Shown one piece after another: positions 1 through 7,646 of a stretch of DNA of 25,752 nucleotides; the stretch's first letter is position 1; each line of letters begins with the position of its first letter. The DNA comes from Lachnospiraceae bacterium UBA1755. GTDB taxonomy: Bacteria > Bacillota > Clostridia > Lachnospirales > Lachnospiraceae. The DNA lies in NCBI GenBank assembly GCA_002314805.1, contig DCHJ01000118.1, positions 1 to 25,752 of the forward strand, read 5' to 3'. The notes beneath the pieces are model-generated. The model did not search any database. It saw only the letters and a program-made list of their open reading frames with translations, and was not told where the DNA came from. The position numbers and the translations under genes are program-made.

Positions 1-462
1 CAGGAGGCAAATTATCCTAACATGACACTTGTTGATGACAAGAGAGTTTCTTCAGAGTCTGATGCTGAGGTTGCTTACAACAAGGTTAAAGAGCTTAAGC
101 AGAAGTATCCGGACCTCAAGGGTATCCTTGGTACATCATCATTTGATGCTCCCGGATCAGCTCGTGCTATTCAGGAGCTTGGTCTTACAGGCAAGATGTT
201 CGCTATCTCTGTAGCTCTTCCTCTTGAGTCAGCTGACTACCTTGAGGATGGTACACTTCAGACAGTTGCACTTTGGGATCCGGCAGTTACGGCTCATGTA
301 CAGCTCAACGCAGCTTGCAAGATGTTCAACGGCGAAGAGATCACAGAGGGCATGGACCTCGGAGAGGTTGGATACGAGTCAGTTAAGCTTAACGGCAAGG
401 TTATCGTTGGTGATGCAGCACTCGCTGTTACAAAGGATAACTGCTACGACTTCGGTTTCTAA
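1..462 (+). CDS. Sugar ABC transporter substrate-binding protein, C-terminal part (RhaS/LsrB-like)
   Basis: The reading frame is open from base 1, so this is the last 153 residues of a gene that starts before the window. The visible part resembles the C-terminal lobe of periplasmic-binding-protein family 4 sugar receptors (RhaS, LsrB, RbsB): a K-x-YPDLKGI strand, a GTSSFDAPG loop, a hinge-like ALWDPA segment and a terminal GDAALAV stretch. In Gram-positive cells such a receptor would be a lipoprotein on the outer membrane face; the signal peptide is outside the window. It is the first component of the importer encoded immediately downstream (ATPase, two permeases, rhamnose mutarotase), and that order matches rhizobial rhaSTPQU. 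Rhamnose is therefore the favoured ligand, but autoinducer-2 or another sugar cannot be excluded from this fragment. Its codons favour ctt, gct and aag, as expected for a highly expressed receptor. Confidence 0.85.
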   Translation, partial: QEANYPNMTLVDDKRVSSESDAEVAYNKVKELKQKYPDLKGILGTSSFDAPGSARAIQELGLTGKMFAISVALPLESADYLEDGTLQTVALWDPAVTAHVQLNAACKMFNGEEITEGMDLGEVGYESVKLNGKVIVGDAALAVTKDNCYDFGF

Positions 463-474
463 TTCAATATCTTC

Positions 475-503
475 AAGGAGGCAGGCATAATACCTGCCTC
501 CTT
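475..503 (+). terminator. Perfect 11-bp hairpin between receptor and ATPase genes
   Basis: AAGGAGGCAGG (475-485) and CCTGCCTCCTT (493-503) are perfectly complementary around a 7-nt loop. They begin 12 bases after the receptor stop. The run of T that follows is poor (TTATTAAGTTT). I read this as a leaky terminator or a 3'-end stabiliser that keeps receptor mRNA in excess over the transporter subunits, a common arrangement in binding-protein ABC operons. The 5' arm also contains an AGGAGG ribosome-site-like sequence that the hairpin would hide. Confidence 0.7.
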
Positions 504-544
504 ATTAAGTTTAACAGGTGCTGTGCAGTGATGAAGACTGACGC

Positions 545-584
545 AATGTCCTCACCCGGATCATGAATTGCGGGTGCGGATATT
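545..584 (+). repeat. Dispersed GCGGGTGCG hairpin element, copy A
   Basis: A 14-position stem (545-558 with 571-584) has one mismatch and one G-U pair and closes a 12-nt loop, GATCATGAATTG. The right arm carries the word TTGCGGGTGCG, which recurs in several other spacers of this window. The element sits about 50 bases upstream of the ATPase start at 635. Function unknown. Confidence 0.55.
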
Positions 585-634
585 ACATGAGCATTTATCA
601 CCAAGATAAAAAAGCATGGAAGGAGTTATCTAAT

Positions 635-2116
635 ATGTCTGAATATCTGCTTCAAATGAAGGGAATAGACAAATCCTTCTCCGGTGTACACGCTCTTGAT
701 CATGTTGATTTTGCAGTCCGTCCGGGACGCGTTATGTGTCTTGCCGGAGAGAACGGATGCGGTAAGTCAACACTTGTTAAGATCATTTCAGGCGTATACA
801 CGAGAGACGAAGGAGAAGTTTATTTCGAGGACAAGCTGATAGAGCACATCACGCCTGCAGAGGCTACCCGCCTCGGTATCCAGGTCATCTATCAGGATCT
901 TTCGATTTTCCCTAACCTCACAGTAATGGAGAACCTTGCAATCAACTCCGAAATTACTGCCAACCGTAAGCTCGTAAACAAAAAGCGCTGGGAAGAGACC
1001 GCTAAGGAAGCCCTTTCAAAGATCGGCTATGATATCGATCTTTATGCAAAGATGGGTACACTTTCGGTTGCTGATAAACAGCTCGTTGCTATATGCCGTG
1101 CACTTCTTTTCAATGCCAAGCTTATCATCATGGACGAGCCGACGACCGCTCTCACAAAGAAAGAGGTCGATGCACTCTTCAGGACAGTGCGTCAGCTTAA
1201 GGAAAGCGGCATTGCGATCATGTTCATCGGCCATAAGATCGAAGAGATCTTTGAGATATCAGATGATGTCTGCGTCATGAGAAACGGCAAGAACGTATTC
1301 CTCGGGGAGACCAGAGGGCTTGAGAGAAAGGATCTTATCTATTACATGACAGGCCGTGAGATCAATGATGATTTCTTCGTCCCGAAGAACATCAGCGAGA
1401 AGCCGGTACTCGAGGTTGATAAGCTTTCACTTAAGAATCATTTTGATGATATCAGCTTCAAACTCCATAAGGGCGAGATACTGGGTATCACGGGACTTCT
1501 TGGCTCAGGCCGTACAGAACTTGCACTGTCATTGTTCGGACTTGAGCACCCGCATTCAGGAAAGATCATTATGAATGGCCGGGAAGTAAAGATCAAGAGT
1601 CCGCAGCAGGCACAGTCTCTCAAGATAGGCTATGTGCCTGAGGACCGTCTTACAGAGGGCCTCTGCCTGGCACAGCCGATAGCAGACAATATCGAGCTTT
1701 CGTCGCTTAAGCGCCTGTCAAAGGGCGGACTTATCAAGAAGGAGACCATCTACAGGGATGCCCAGATCTGGGTCGATAAGTTCAAGATCAAGACGGATGA
1801 TGCAAGAAAGAATGCCAATACTCTTTCGGGCGGAAACCAGCAGAAGATCGTGCTTTCAAAGTGGCTGGCTACGGATCTTGAGGTACTGGTCCTCAACGGA
1901 CCGACAGTAGGTGTTGATATCGGTGCAAAGCAGGATATCCACGCGCTTGTCCATGAACTGGCAAATGAAGGCCTTGCAGTTATCATCATTTCCGATGACC
2001 TTGCTGAGGTAGTTGTCAACTGTTCCCGCGTACTGGTCATGAAGGCCGGAAGGATCGTCGGTGAGATGGAAGGCAAAGACATCACGGAAGAAAACATCCG
2101 TGAGATCATAATGTAA
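635..2116 (+). CDS. Sugar ABC transporter ATP-binding protein, two fused NBDs (RbsA/RhaT-like)
   Basis: A 493-residue protein with two tandem ABC ATPase domains that energises import of the sugar delivered by the upstream receptor. The N-terminal NBD has Walker A GENGCGKST (38-46), a divergent signature LSVADKQLV, and Walker B LIIMDEPT (D167, E168). The C-terminal NBD has a degenerate Walker A (GLLGSGRTE) and a good signature LSGGNQQK. Its Walker B region reads NGPTVGVD (N421-D428), where catalytic domains have DEPT, so the second site is probably non-hydrolytic, as in many RbsA/LsrA proteins. An ATG 72 bases upstream (563) is also in frame, but the start at 635 has AAGGAG at 619-624 and begins at the conserved family N-terminus. 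The permease gene follows after 14 bases, so translation is probably coupled in one operon. Confidence 0.95.
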   Translation: MSEYLLQMKGIDKSFSGVHALDHVDFAVRPGRVMCLAGENGCGKSTLVKIISGVYTRDEGEVYFEDKLIEHITPAEATRLGIQVIYQDLSIFPNLTVMENLAINSEITANRKLVNKKRWEETAKEALSKIGYDIDLYAKMGTLSVADKQLVAICRALLFNAKLIIMDEPTTALTKKEVDALFRTVRQLKESGIAIMFIGHKIEEIFEISDDVCVMRNGKNVFLGETRGLERKDLIYYMTGREINDDFFVPKNISEKPVLEVDKLSLKNHFDDISFKLHKGEILGITGLLGSGRTELALSLFGLEHPHSGKIIMNGREVKIKSPQQAQSLKIGYVPEDRLTEGLCLAQPIADNIELSSLKRLSKGGLIKKETIYRDAQIWVDKFKIKTDDARKNANTLSGGNQQKIVLSKWLATDLEVLVLNGPTVGVDIGAKQDIHALVHELANEGLAVIIISDDLAEVVVNCSRVLVMKAGRIVGEMEGKDITEENIREIIM

Positions 2117-2130
2117 AGGAGGGGGAATAT

Positions 2131-3135
2131 ATGCAGAAGTCTACAGTATGGCAGCGTATGACAAAGAGAACTGAATTCTATATTTTCCTTGTACTTATCC
2201 TTATGGTCATAGTAATTCAGCTCGTTTCCGGAGGACAGCTCTTTGAGCCTAATCAGGTCGTAACTATCCTTCGTGCAATGGTAGTCGACGGACTCTTTGC
2301 ACTGGGGTGTCTCATGGTAATGGTATCCGGAGGCTTTGATATGAGCTTTCCGGCTATCGCAGCACTCAGTTATTCACTGGCGACAACTATCTGTCTTAAT
2401 GCAGGATGGTGTACCACAAATGCATGGATGGGATTTTTGCTGTCGGTAGTATTCGGAGCGATACTGGGTATGCTTAACGGTGTTATCATCGCAAACTTCG
2501 CTCTCAATACAATGCTTGTAACACTCGGTACACAGACCTTCTTTACAGGACTTTCAATGGGGCTTTTCGAGCTTAAGGAGATCACATCAACACTTCCCAA
2601 GGGTCTGAGAGCCTTCGGTGAGTGGTCACTCTTCGAGGTTGAGTCTTCAGCCGGACTTAAGTCCTCAATGTCAGGTCTCTTCCTTATACTCATTGCAGTT
2701 GCGATCATAGTTTCACTGATACTCAACAAGACAATGTTCGGACGTGCGCTGTATGCAATAGGCGGCAACGAGGTTTCGGCAGAGCGTGCAGGCTACAACG
2801 TAAAGAAGACAAAGTTCATACTTTACACAATAGTAGGAGCTCTTGCAGGCTTCACGGGCATGATCAGAGTCTGCATGGCACGTCAGTCAATTCCGAAGGC
2901 AATGGTTAATAAGGAGATGACCATCATCCCTGCAGTTATCCTGGGCGGCGCAAGTATCTACGGCGGTGAAGGAACTGTATTCGGTACGATGTGCGCCATC
3001 AGCCTTATCACAGTAGTTACCAACTCCATGCTTCTCGTTGGTATCGATACATATTGGCAGAAGTTCTTCAATGGTCTGATCATCCTCATCGGTATCACGA
3101 TCTCATCATTGCAGGCTAAGCGCAATACACGCTAA
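2131..3135 (+). CDS. Sugar ABC transporter permease 1 (RbsC/RhaP-like)
   Basis: A 334-residue polytopic membrane protein of the branched-chain amino acid/ribose permease family (BPD_transp_2). Several hydrophobic segments are visible, including a first one around residues 15-33. The family motif GGxxMSFPAIAALS appears near residues 69-82, and the EAA-like cytoplasmic loop YAIGGNEVSAERAGYNV lies at about 209-225. It forms half of the transmembrane channel, presumably as a heterodimer with the next gene. The start has a strong AAAGGAGG site (2115-2122). It begins 14 bases after the ATPase stop and ends 17 bases before the second permease. Substrate is inferred from the neighbours, not from this sequence. 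Confidence 0.94.
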   Translation: MQKSTVWQRMTKRTEFYIFLVLILMVIVIQLVSGGQLFEPNQVVTILRAMVVDGLFALGCLMVMVSGGFDMSFPAIAALSYSLATTICLNAGWCTTNAWMGFLLSVVFGAILGMLNGVIIANFALNTMLVTLGTQTFFTGLSMGLFELKEITSTLPKGLRAFGEWSLFEVESSAGLKSSMSGLFLILIAVAIIVSLILNKTMFGRALYAIGGNEVSAERAGYNVKKTKFILYTIVGALAGFTGMIRVCMARQSIPKAMVNKEMTIIPAVILGGASIYGGEGTVFGTMCAISLITVVTNSMLLVGIDTYWQKFFNGLIILIGITISSLQAKRNTR

Positions 3136-3152
3136 GGAAGGAGGATGAGACG

Positions 3153-4160
3153 ATGAAAGATATCAAGAAAAAATATGGTTACACCTTCATGCTCCTTGGA
3201 CTTGCAGCAATAGTTATCCTTTTCTTCACAATTACCAAAGCAGGTGCCTTCTGGAAAGCTGATGTATGGAAGGGCATCATGGCTCAGTTCCCTGAGTACG
3301 GTATCATGACACTCGGACTTATGTTCTGTTTCATCTGCGGTAAGATGGACATGAGCTTCATGATGCTGGCTGACTTTGCTACCGTTATGGCAGTACGCCA
3401 TATCGTGCAGAATGTCACACCGGAGATGGACAATGGGGCTGTAGGCGGGGTTATTATAGTAGGTATTCTCATTGCGCTCGGTATCGCGGTTGTCGGTGCC
3501 ATTATCAATGCAATGCTGGTGACACAGCTCAACATTCCTCCTGTAATGGCGACTATCTCCATGCAGATGGTATGGCTTGGCATCTCAACGGCGATCACAC
3601 GCGGCGATACCGTAACAGGACTTCCGGTGCTGTATACGGAGATCGGGCACAAGACCTTCTTCAACTGGCTGCCGCTTCCGATGATACTGTTTATAGTTAT
3701 CTTCCTGATCTGCTGGTTTATCCTTAAGTATACAGTTTACGGTGAGAAGCTCTATATGGTAGGCTCCAATGAGAAGGCAGCTAAGTTCTCGGGTATCAAT
3801 ACGACAGCAGTTGTACTGACATCCTACATCCTCTGCGATGTGCTTGCTACTATCGGTGCTCTCGTAATGGTATCAACGATGGCTTCTGCCAAGGCTGACT
3901 ACGGTACATCATACGTAACACGATGCATCCTCATTCTGGTACTTGCAGGAGTAGTTCCCAACGGTGGTATGGGTAAGATCATCAATGTTCTTATCACACT
4001 TATCACGATCCAGATCATTGCTACAGGTGTTAACCTTTTCTCAAATCTCAACACCTACTACGCATCACTCATCTGGGGCGCTCTCCTTGTGATAGTTCTT
4101 ATCCTGTCGACTTTCATGACAGACGAAGGAGTTATCTCATTCAAGAAGAGAGGCAAATAA
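3153..4160 (+). CDS. Sugar ABC transporter permease 2 (RbsC/RhaQ-like)
   Basis: A 335-residue paralogue of the preceding permease with the same family features: a cluster MTLGLMFCFICGKMDMSF near 50-67 (equivalent of the GGxDMSF region) and a cytoplasmic coupling loop YMVGSNEKAAKFSGIN. Two different permeases per operon is the rule for LsrC/LsrD and RhaP/RhaQ, whereas ribose and galactose systems usually have one. The ribosome site AAGGAGG (3136-3145 region) is close to consensus. A strong terminator follows 9 bases after the stop, marking the end of the transporter transcript. Confidence 0.94.
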   Translation: MKDIKKKYGYTFMLLGLAAIVILFFTITKAGAFWKADVWKGIMAQFPEYGIMTLGLMFCFICGKMDMSFMMLADFATVMAVRHIVQNVTPEMDNGAVGGVIIVGILIALGIAVVGAIINAMLVTQLNIPPVMATISMQMVWLGISTAITRGDTVTGLPVLYTEIGHKTFFNWLPLPMILFIVIFLICWFILKYTVYGEKLYMVGSNEKAAKFSGINTTAVVLTSYILCDVLATIGALVMVSTMASAKADYGTSYVTRCILILVLAGVVPNGGMGKIINVLITLITIQIIATGVNLFSNLNTYYASLIWGALLVIVLILSTFMTDEGVISFKKRGK

Positions 4161-4169
4161 AAATCATTT

Positions 4170-4200
4170 CGGGCCGCGGTTTAAGCCGCGGCCCGGTTTT
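4170..4200 (+). terminator. Rho-independent terminator after transporter operon
   Basis: CGGGCCGCGG (4170-4179) pairs with CCGCGGCCCG (4186-4195) around a 6-nt loop and is followed by GTTTTAT. The 10-bp GC stem with a short T run fits an intrinsic terminator. The mutarotase gene 170 bases downstream may therefore need readthrough or its own promoter. Confidence 0.88.
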
Positions 4201-4367
4201 ATGGGTATGATGTGTATTACGGCAGGACCTATTACGAGATATCCTGCATAATTGAAGAATTGGAGGACAAAACAGTACTCATAATTCTGGTAGGAACCAG
4301 AGAGAATTTTTACCAGGAACTTAAAAAACATATCAGAAACAGATAATGATGTCAGGGAGAATAAAGA

Positions 4368-4697
4368 ATGGGAAAGACAGTATATTTCGGACAGATCGGA
4401 AAGCTTAAGAGGGATATGATAGAAGAGTATGACACACTGCACGCAAACTGCTGGCCGCATATCAGAAAGCTGATTCAGGACTGCAATCTGCAGAATTACA
4501 GCATCTTCAGACATGAGGATATGGTATTTTCATACTTCGAGTATACGGGAGATGATTTTGATGCAGATATGGCAAAGATGGCAGCCGATGAAGAGAATCA
4601 GCGCTGGTGGGAGCACACACATCCATGCTTTGAAAAGTATGCTTATGGCGATGCCGAGTATTACCTCGATATGAAGCAGATCTTCTATAACGAATGA
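4368..4697 (+). CDS. rhaM: L-rhamnose mutarotase
   Basis: A 109-residue cytoplasmic enzyme that interconverts the alpha and beta anomers of L-rhamnose (RhaM/RhaU, formerly DUF718). It aligns along its whole length with the E. coli enzyme. EEYDTLHANCWP (19-30) carries the active-site Tyr21 and His25. QNYSIF (42-47) and NQRWW (77-81, the conserved Trp pair) follow, and the C-terminus MKQIFYNE matches LQEVFYLP. The usual family length is about 104. The start is preceded by CAGGGAGAATAAAG. It lies between two terminators, just after the transporter genes and in the order rhaS-T-P-Q-U known from rhizobia; this is the best evidence for the sugar imported. No rhamnose isomerase, kinase or aldolase is in the window. 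Confidence 0.93.
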   Translation: MGKTVYFGQIGKLKRDMIEEYDTLHANCWPHIRKLIQDCNLQNYSIFRHEDMVFSYFEYTGDDFDADMAKMAADEENQRWWEHTHPCFEKYAYGDAEYYLDMKQIFYNE

Positions 4698-4719
4698 CTT
4701 GATCGTCCGGATCAGACAG

Positions 4720-4760
4720 CAGGCCTGCTGCAGCCCATCACCGGCTGAGGCCTGTTTTCT
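4720..4760 (+). terminator. Terminator after rhaM
   Basis: CAGGCCT (4720-4726) pairs with AGGCCTG (4748-4754). Inside it, CAGCC (4731-4735) pairs with GGCTG (4743-4747), and TTTTCTTT follows. The 5' part can alternatively form a self-complementary CAGCAGGCCTGCTG (4717-4730). Confidence 0.75.
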
Positions 4761-4786
4761 TTATAGCGTTTTTCGAAGTTAGGGTT

Positions 4787-4792
4787 TATAAT
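4787..4792 (+). promoter_or_regulatory. Possible -10 element for the creatininase-family gene
   Basis: TATAAT lies 72 bases upstream of the start at 4865 and just after the rhaM terminator. I see no good -35 box 16-18 bases upstream, so this is a tentative call. Confidence 0.35.
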
Positions 4793-4864
4793 TGAATGAG
4801 TGTCGGCCGTGTGCGTACAGGGCAGTTAAGCCCGACATAACTTAAAAAATCAGGGAGGCATAGT

Positions 4865-5602
4865 ATGCAGCTTATTAACATGTTTTGGGATGAGATCGAA
4901 GATGCCAAGAAACGCAAGGTCCCGTTTATTATCCCGATCGGGACACTGGAGTATCATGCGCATCACGCATCGCTTGGTACAGATACGATGGTAGTCACAG
5001 GCTGCCTGCGTGAGCTTGAAAAGGAGAAGGAGATCGTCATCTGTCCTCCTGTATGGTACGGTATCGCAAGCTACGCAGTCGGCGGTCCGGAGACCAATAC
5101 CATTACGGTCGATGAAGACGCATATGCAGCTTATATTTATAATATCCTCAAGAGCATGATGTACGGCGGACATAAGAACATCTATCTTATCCCCCATCAT
5201 CAGACGGAGCATGCAGGACTGATGCCGATGACCATCGCCTGCCACAAGGCAGCCAAGAAGGTCACCATGGAGTACATGGAGGATACTCTCGGCAAGGGCT
5301 GGTGGGGCAGCAATGCCTATGCCGATTACTATGAGAAGATGGAATCGGCCGATGACCCGTTCTCATACATCAAGGTCATCCCGCTCATCGGTGCCGATGC
5401 TCAGATCAAGTGCGGAGGCTTTGACCATGCAGGCAAATGGGAGACCTCTCTCATGATGGGCACATGGCCGGATAACGTTGATCTTTCCCGCTGTGACCGC
5501 AATACCGAGTGGTTTGCTCAGTCTGCTAAGGAAGCCAGCGCAGAGACGGGCAAGTGGATGGTAGAGTGCACGCTCGAGTGGCTTCGTGAAGCAATTCAGT
5601 AA
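4865..5602 (+). CDS. Creatininase-family amidohydrolase
   Basis: A 245-residue cytoplasmic protein of the creatininase fold (creatininase, MftE, FAPy-deformylase relatives), metal-dependent hydrolases acting on cyclic or linear amides. The N-terminal metal motif is clear: PIGTLEYHAHHASLGTD (24-40), with Glu29, His31 and Asp40 at ligand positions. YGIASYAVGGPETNTITV (65-82) matches the substrate-loop strand. The second metal motif, usually N-G-H-x-(E/G)-N, is altered to PHHQTE (110-115), so one ligand may be changed. FDHAGKWETS (186-195) is the family's HAGxxETS motif with His188 and Glu193. The start has CAGGGAGGCA upstream. It lies between the rhamnose mutarotase and an M24 creatinase-like gene. 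True creatininase activity is not established; an amide or lactam hydrolysis linked to the imported sugar is the safer statement. Confidence 0.88.
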   Translation: MQLINMFWDEIEDAKKRKVPFIIPIGTLEYHAHHASLGTDTMVVTGCLRELEKEKEIVICPPVWYGIASYAVGGPETNTITVDEDAYAAYIYNILKSMMYGGHKNIYLIPHHQTEHAGLMPMTIACHKAAKKVTMEYMEDTLGKGWWGSNAYADYYEKMESADDPFSYIKVIPLIGADAQIKCGGFDHAGKWETSLMMGTWPDNVDLSRCDRNTEWFAQSAKEASAETGKWMVECTLEWLREAIQ

Positions 5603-5802
5603 CGCGCACTGTACCAGTACAGGATAAAATGAAACCGGTCAGCATCACGCAGCAGACAAATCGACGGTGTGTGCCGGATCAATGATCGCGAAACAGATGC
5701 GGAGCGACAGGACAGCAGCAGTAGTATCGGAACAGCATCAGTACAGTACCGGTACAGCGCTTACTCACAATGCTTTGTGTCGGATCAGAAAATACGTCGG
5801 AT

Positions 5803-5839
5803 TTCAACCCCGCAGATCATTATGAAGCGCGGGTGTGAA
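5803..5839 (+). repeat. Dispersed GCGGGTG hairpin element, copy D
   Basis: TTCAACCCCGC (5803-5813) pairs with GCGGGTGTGAA (5829-5839) except at two internal positions. The loop AGATCATTATGAAGC resembles the loop of copy A (GATCATGAATTG), so the two are related in arm and loop. It lies 93 bases upstream of the M24 start. The rest of the 329-base spacer (5603-5931) shows no gene that I can support. Confidence 0.45.
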
Positions 5840-5931
5840 GGACACATTAGTTTTGGGTGTCAGGTTCAGGAACATAATATGCAGCATAAAGGCTGCAGCA
5901 AAACAATAAGAAAATTATGGAGGAAAACACA

Positions 5932-7104
5932 ATGGGTAGAATTTGCATTCCGGATGCGGAGTACAAGGAGAGAGTTCAGAAGGCAGCAGCGATCTTAAGG
6001 AGAGACGGGTTTGATGCAATGATCGTTAATGGCAACGAGGCAGATTACGCAAATCCGCGTTATTTCTCAGGCTTCTGGCCGCTTTTTGAGAGAGCGGGCG
6101 TTGCAATTTCGGCCGGCGGAGACGCAGCACTTCTCGTAGGTCCCGAGTCAGCCATCTTCGGTGCAGACAGAAACAAGCTCGACAAGATTTTTGTGCTCAA
6201 GGCATACAGAGAGGGTGCTGACCCATCATATCCCGAGCTCAAGGCAGACGAGTTCGAGGACGTTTTCAAGTCGATCGGTGTATCTGGCAGGAAGATCCGC
6301 ATCGCTGTTGCATCACTTCTTGATACTTCAGTTGTGATCTACAATGCGATCAGGGATGCTTTCCCGGAGGCAGAGATCGTTGATGCAGGCTATATCATGA
6401 CAGAGCTTCGTCAGATCAAGTCTGAGGCAGAGCTTGCATGCCTTCGCGAAGGCTACAGGATCGCTCAGCTTGCAACAGATGCAGTTATCGCTGAGATAAA
6501 GCCCGGCATGACAGAGCTTCAGGCAGTAGGTATCGCACAGCGCTGCGTATATGAGAACGGAGCAGAGTACGAGGGACTTCCGATGTATGTATTTTCAGAG
6601 GCTTCAACACGTCATGCAATATCACGTTCAAGCTATCGTGAGTTCTCTAAGGGCGACATCGTACAGCTCAATCTTTCGGCTAAGATCGACGGCTATTCAG
6701 CAGCAGTAGGATACCCGATCTGCCTTGGTAAGCTTGAGGGCGAGAGGAAGCACATCGTTGATTTCTGCCATGAGGCACATAACTGGACTGTAAAGCAGGT
6801 CAAGGCCGGTGTTATCGCAGGCGACATTGCTACAAAGTTCTACGAGTATTTCAAGGAGAACAAGATGGAGCAGTATTTTGTATACGGGCCGCTTCATTCA
6901 ACAGGTCTTATCGAAGTTGAGGCACCGTGGGCAGAGACGATCTCACGTTATCCGCTTCAGCCCAACATGACATATCAGGTAGATACATATGTATCCTGCA
7001 AGGATTTCGGATGCCGCTGGGAGAAGGGTATCGCAGTTACTGCAGAAGGCTGCCAGATCCTATCACCTGAGCTTCCCGCAGACTGCCCTGAGCTTATTTT
7101 CTGA
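5932..7104 (+). CDS. M24-family 'pita-bread' protein, creatinase-like, metal ligands lost
   Basis: A 390-residue protein with the two-domain layout of prolidase, aminopeptidase P and creatinase: an N-terminal creatinase-type domain (~10-155), then the catalytic pita-bread domain (~160-385). The five metal positions of M24 peptidases are only partly kept. Motif GDxVxxDxG reads GDIVQLNLS (Asn247). GYxxD reads GYSAA (Ala258). The His in GPLHSTG is kept (His322). The ExG position is Asp351, and the final Glu is kept (Glu364). Metal-independent creatinase also lacks these ligands; His228 sits where its catalytic His is expected. A true peptidase is therefore unlikely, and a C-N hydrolase acting with the adjacent creatininase-like enzyme is plausible. 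The start at 5932 has TGGAGG 8-10 bases upstream; an ATG at 5917 is in frame but overlaps that site. Confidence 0.85.
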   Translation: MGRICIPDAEYKERVQKAAAILRRDGFDAMIVNGNEADYANPRYFSGFWPLFERAGVAISAGGDAALLVGPESAIFGADRNKLDKIFVLKAYREGADPSYPELKADEFEDVFKSIGVSGRKIRIAVASLLDTSVVIYNAIRDAFPEAEIVDAGYIMTELRQIKSEAELACLREGYRIAQLATDAVIAEIKPGMTELQAVGIAQRCVYENGAEYEGLPMYVFSEASTRHAISRSSYREFSKGDIVQLNLSAKIDGYSAAVGYPICLGKLEGERKHIVDFCHEAHNWTVKQVKAGVIAGDIATKFYEYFKENKMEQYFVYGPLHSTGLIEVEAPWAETISRYPLQPNMTYQVDTYVSCKDFGCRWEKGIAVTAEGCQILSPELPADCPELIF

Positions 7105-7254
7105 TCCGGTGCTGAAAGCAGCAGGAGATATCGGCAATTATTGTCGGGCTGCAGTGTAATACCTGAAGATATCGCCGGACACGGGATGCTTCCGCATTAA
7201 GAGCATACTGTACGGCCGATACATAAATTATATTCTATATTAGGAGGATCAGTT

Positions 7255-7494
7255 ATGGAGAAAAAGATCAACAAGCACATTTTTGTATGGGTAGGGACAT
7301 TCCTTTTCGGAGGAGTTGGAGTAGACAGGTTCATGCGCGGTCAGGTAGGGCTTGGAATTCTTAAGATCGTTACTGTAGGCGGATTAGGTGTCTGGTCATT
7401 CGTTGACTGGATCATTGCTCTGACAAAGGCTTACGGCGGTGCATTCGGGCAGGAAGATGAAATTGTATTCATCGATAAAAAGTATGCAAAATAA
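7255..7494 (+). CDS. TM2-domain membrane protein
   Basis: A 79-residue protein that is essentially one TM2 domain: two hydrophobic helices (~8-27 and ~33-56) joined by the diagnostic turn GGVGVDRFMRG (19-29), with GLGILK and TVGGLGVWSFVDW following. Bacterial TM2 proteins are small membrane proteins, mostly of unknown role. TTAGGAGGATC before the ATG is a strong ribosome site. It stands alone, 150 bases after the M24 gene, with no terminator that I can see between them. Confidence 0.9.
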   Translation: MEKKINKHIFVWVGTFLFGGVGVDRFMRGQVGLGILKIVTVGGLGVWSFVDWIIALTKAYGGAFGQEDEIVFIDKKYAK

Positions 7495-7598
7495 TGCTTA
7501 CAGGTCAGGCAGATACCTTATTTCGTAATCGCTGGCTCCAATAAGGTGACATCAGGCGAGATAAAGAGGTATAAGGCGATATAAAGTGAAAAAGGATA

Positions 7599-7646
7599 AG
7601 CGGGGCTATCGCATTAACGATTGAACGTTAGTGCGATAGCCCCGCT
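7599..7646. repeat. Long 21-bp stem hairpin
   Basis: Bases 7599-7619 pair with 7626-7646, with a single G-T wobble and a 6-nt loop ATTGAA. The outer 15 bp are AGCGGGGCTATCGCA and its complement. No T run follows on the plus strand. On the minus strand the hairpin is followed by TATCCTTTTTCAC, so it would better terminate minus-strand transcripts, yet there is no minus-strand gene here. A second inverted repeat, ACCTTATT/AATAAGGT (7515-7522/7540-7547), lies upstream. Apart from these, the operator-like repeat and copy B, the 476-base spacer before the corrinoid gene holds nothing I can name; I saw no cobalamin riboswitch. Confidence 0.7.

Noticed and set aside
563..634. N-terminal extension of the sugar ATPase from the ATG at 563
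   Set aside because: This would translate part of the copy A hairpin; the ATG at 635 has a good ribosome site and matches the family N-terminus.
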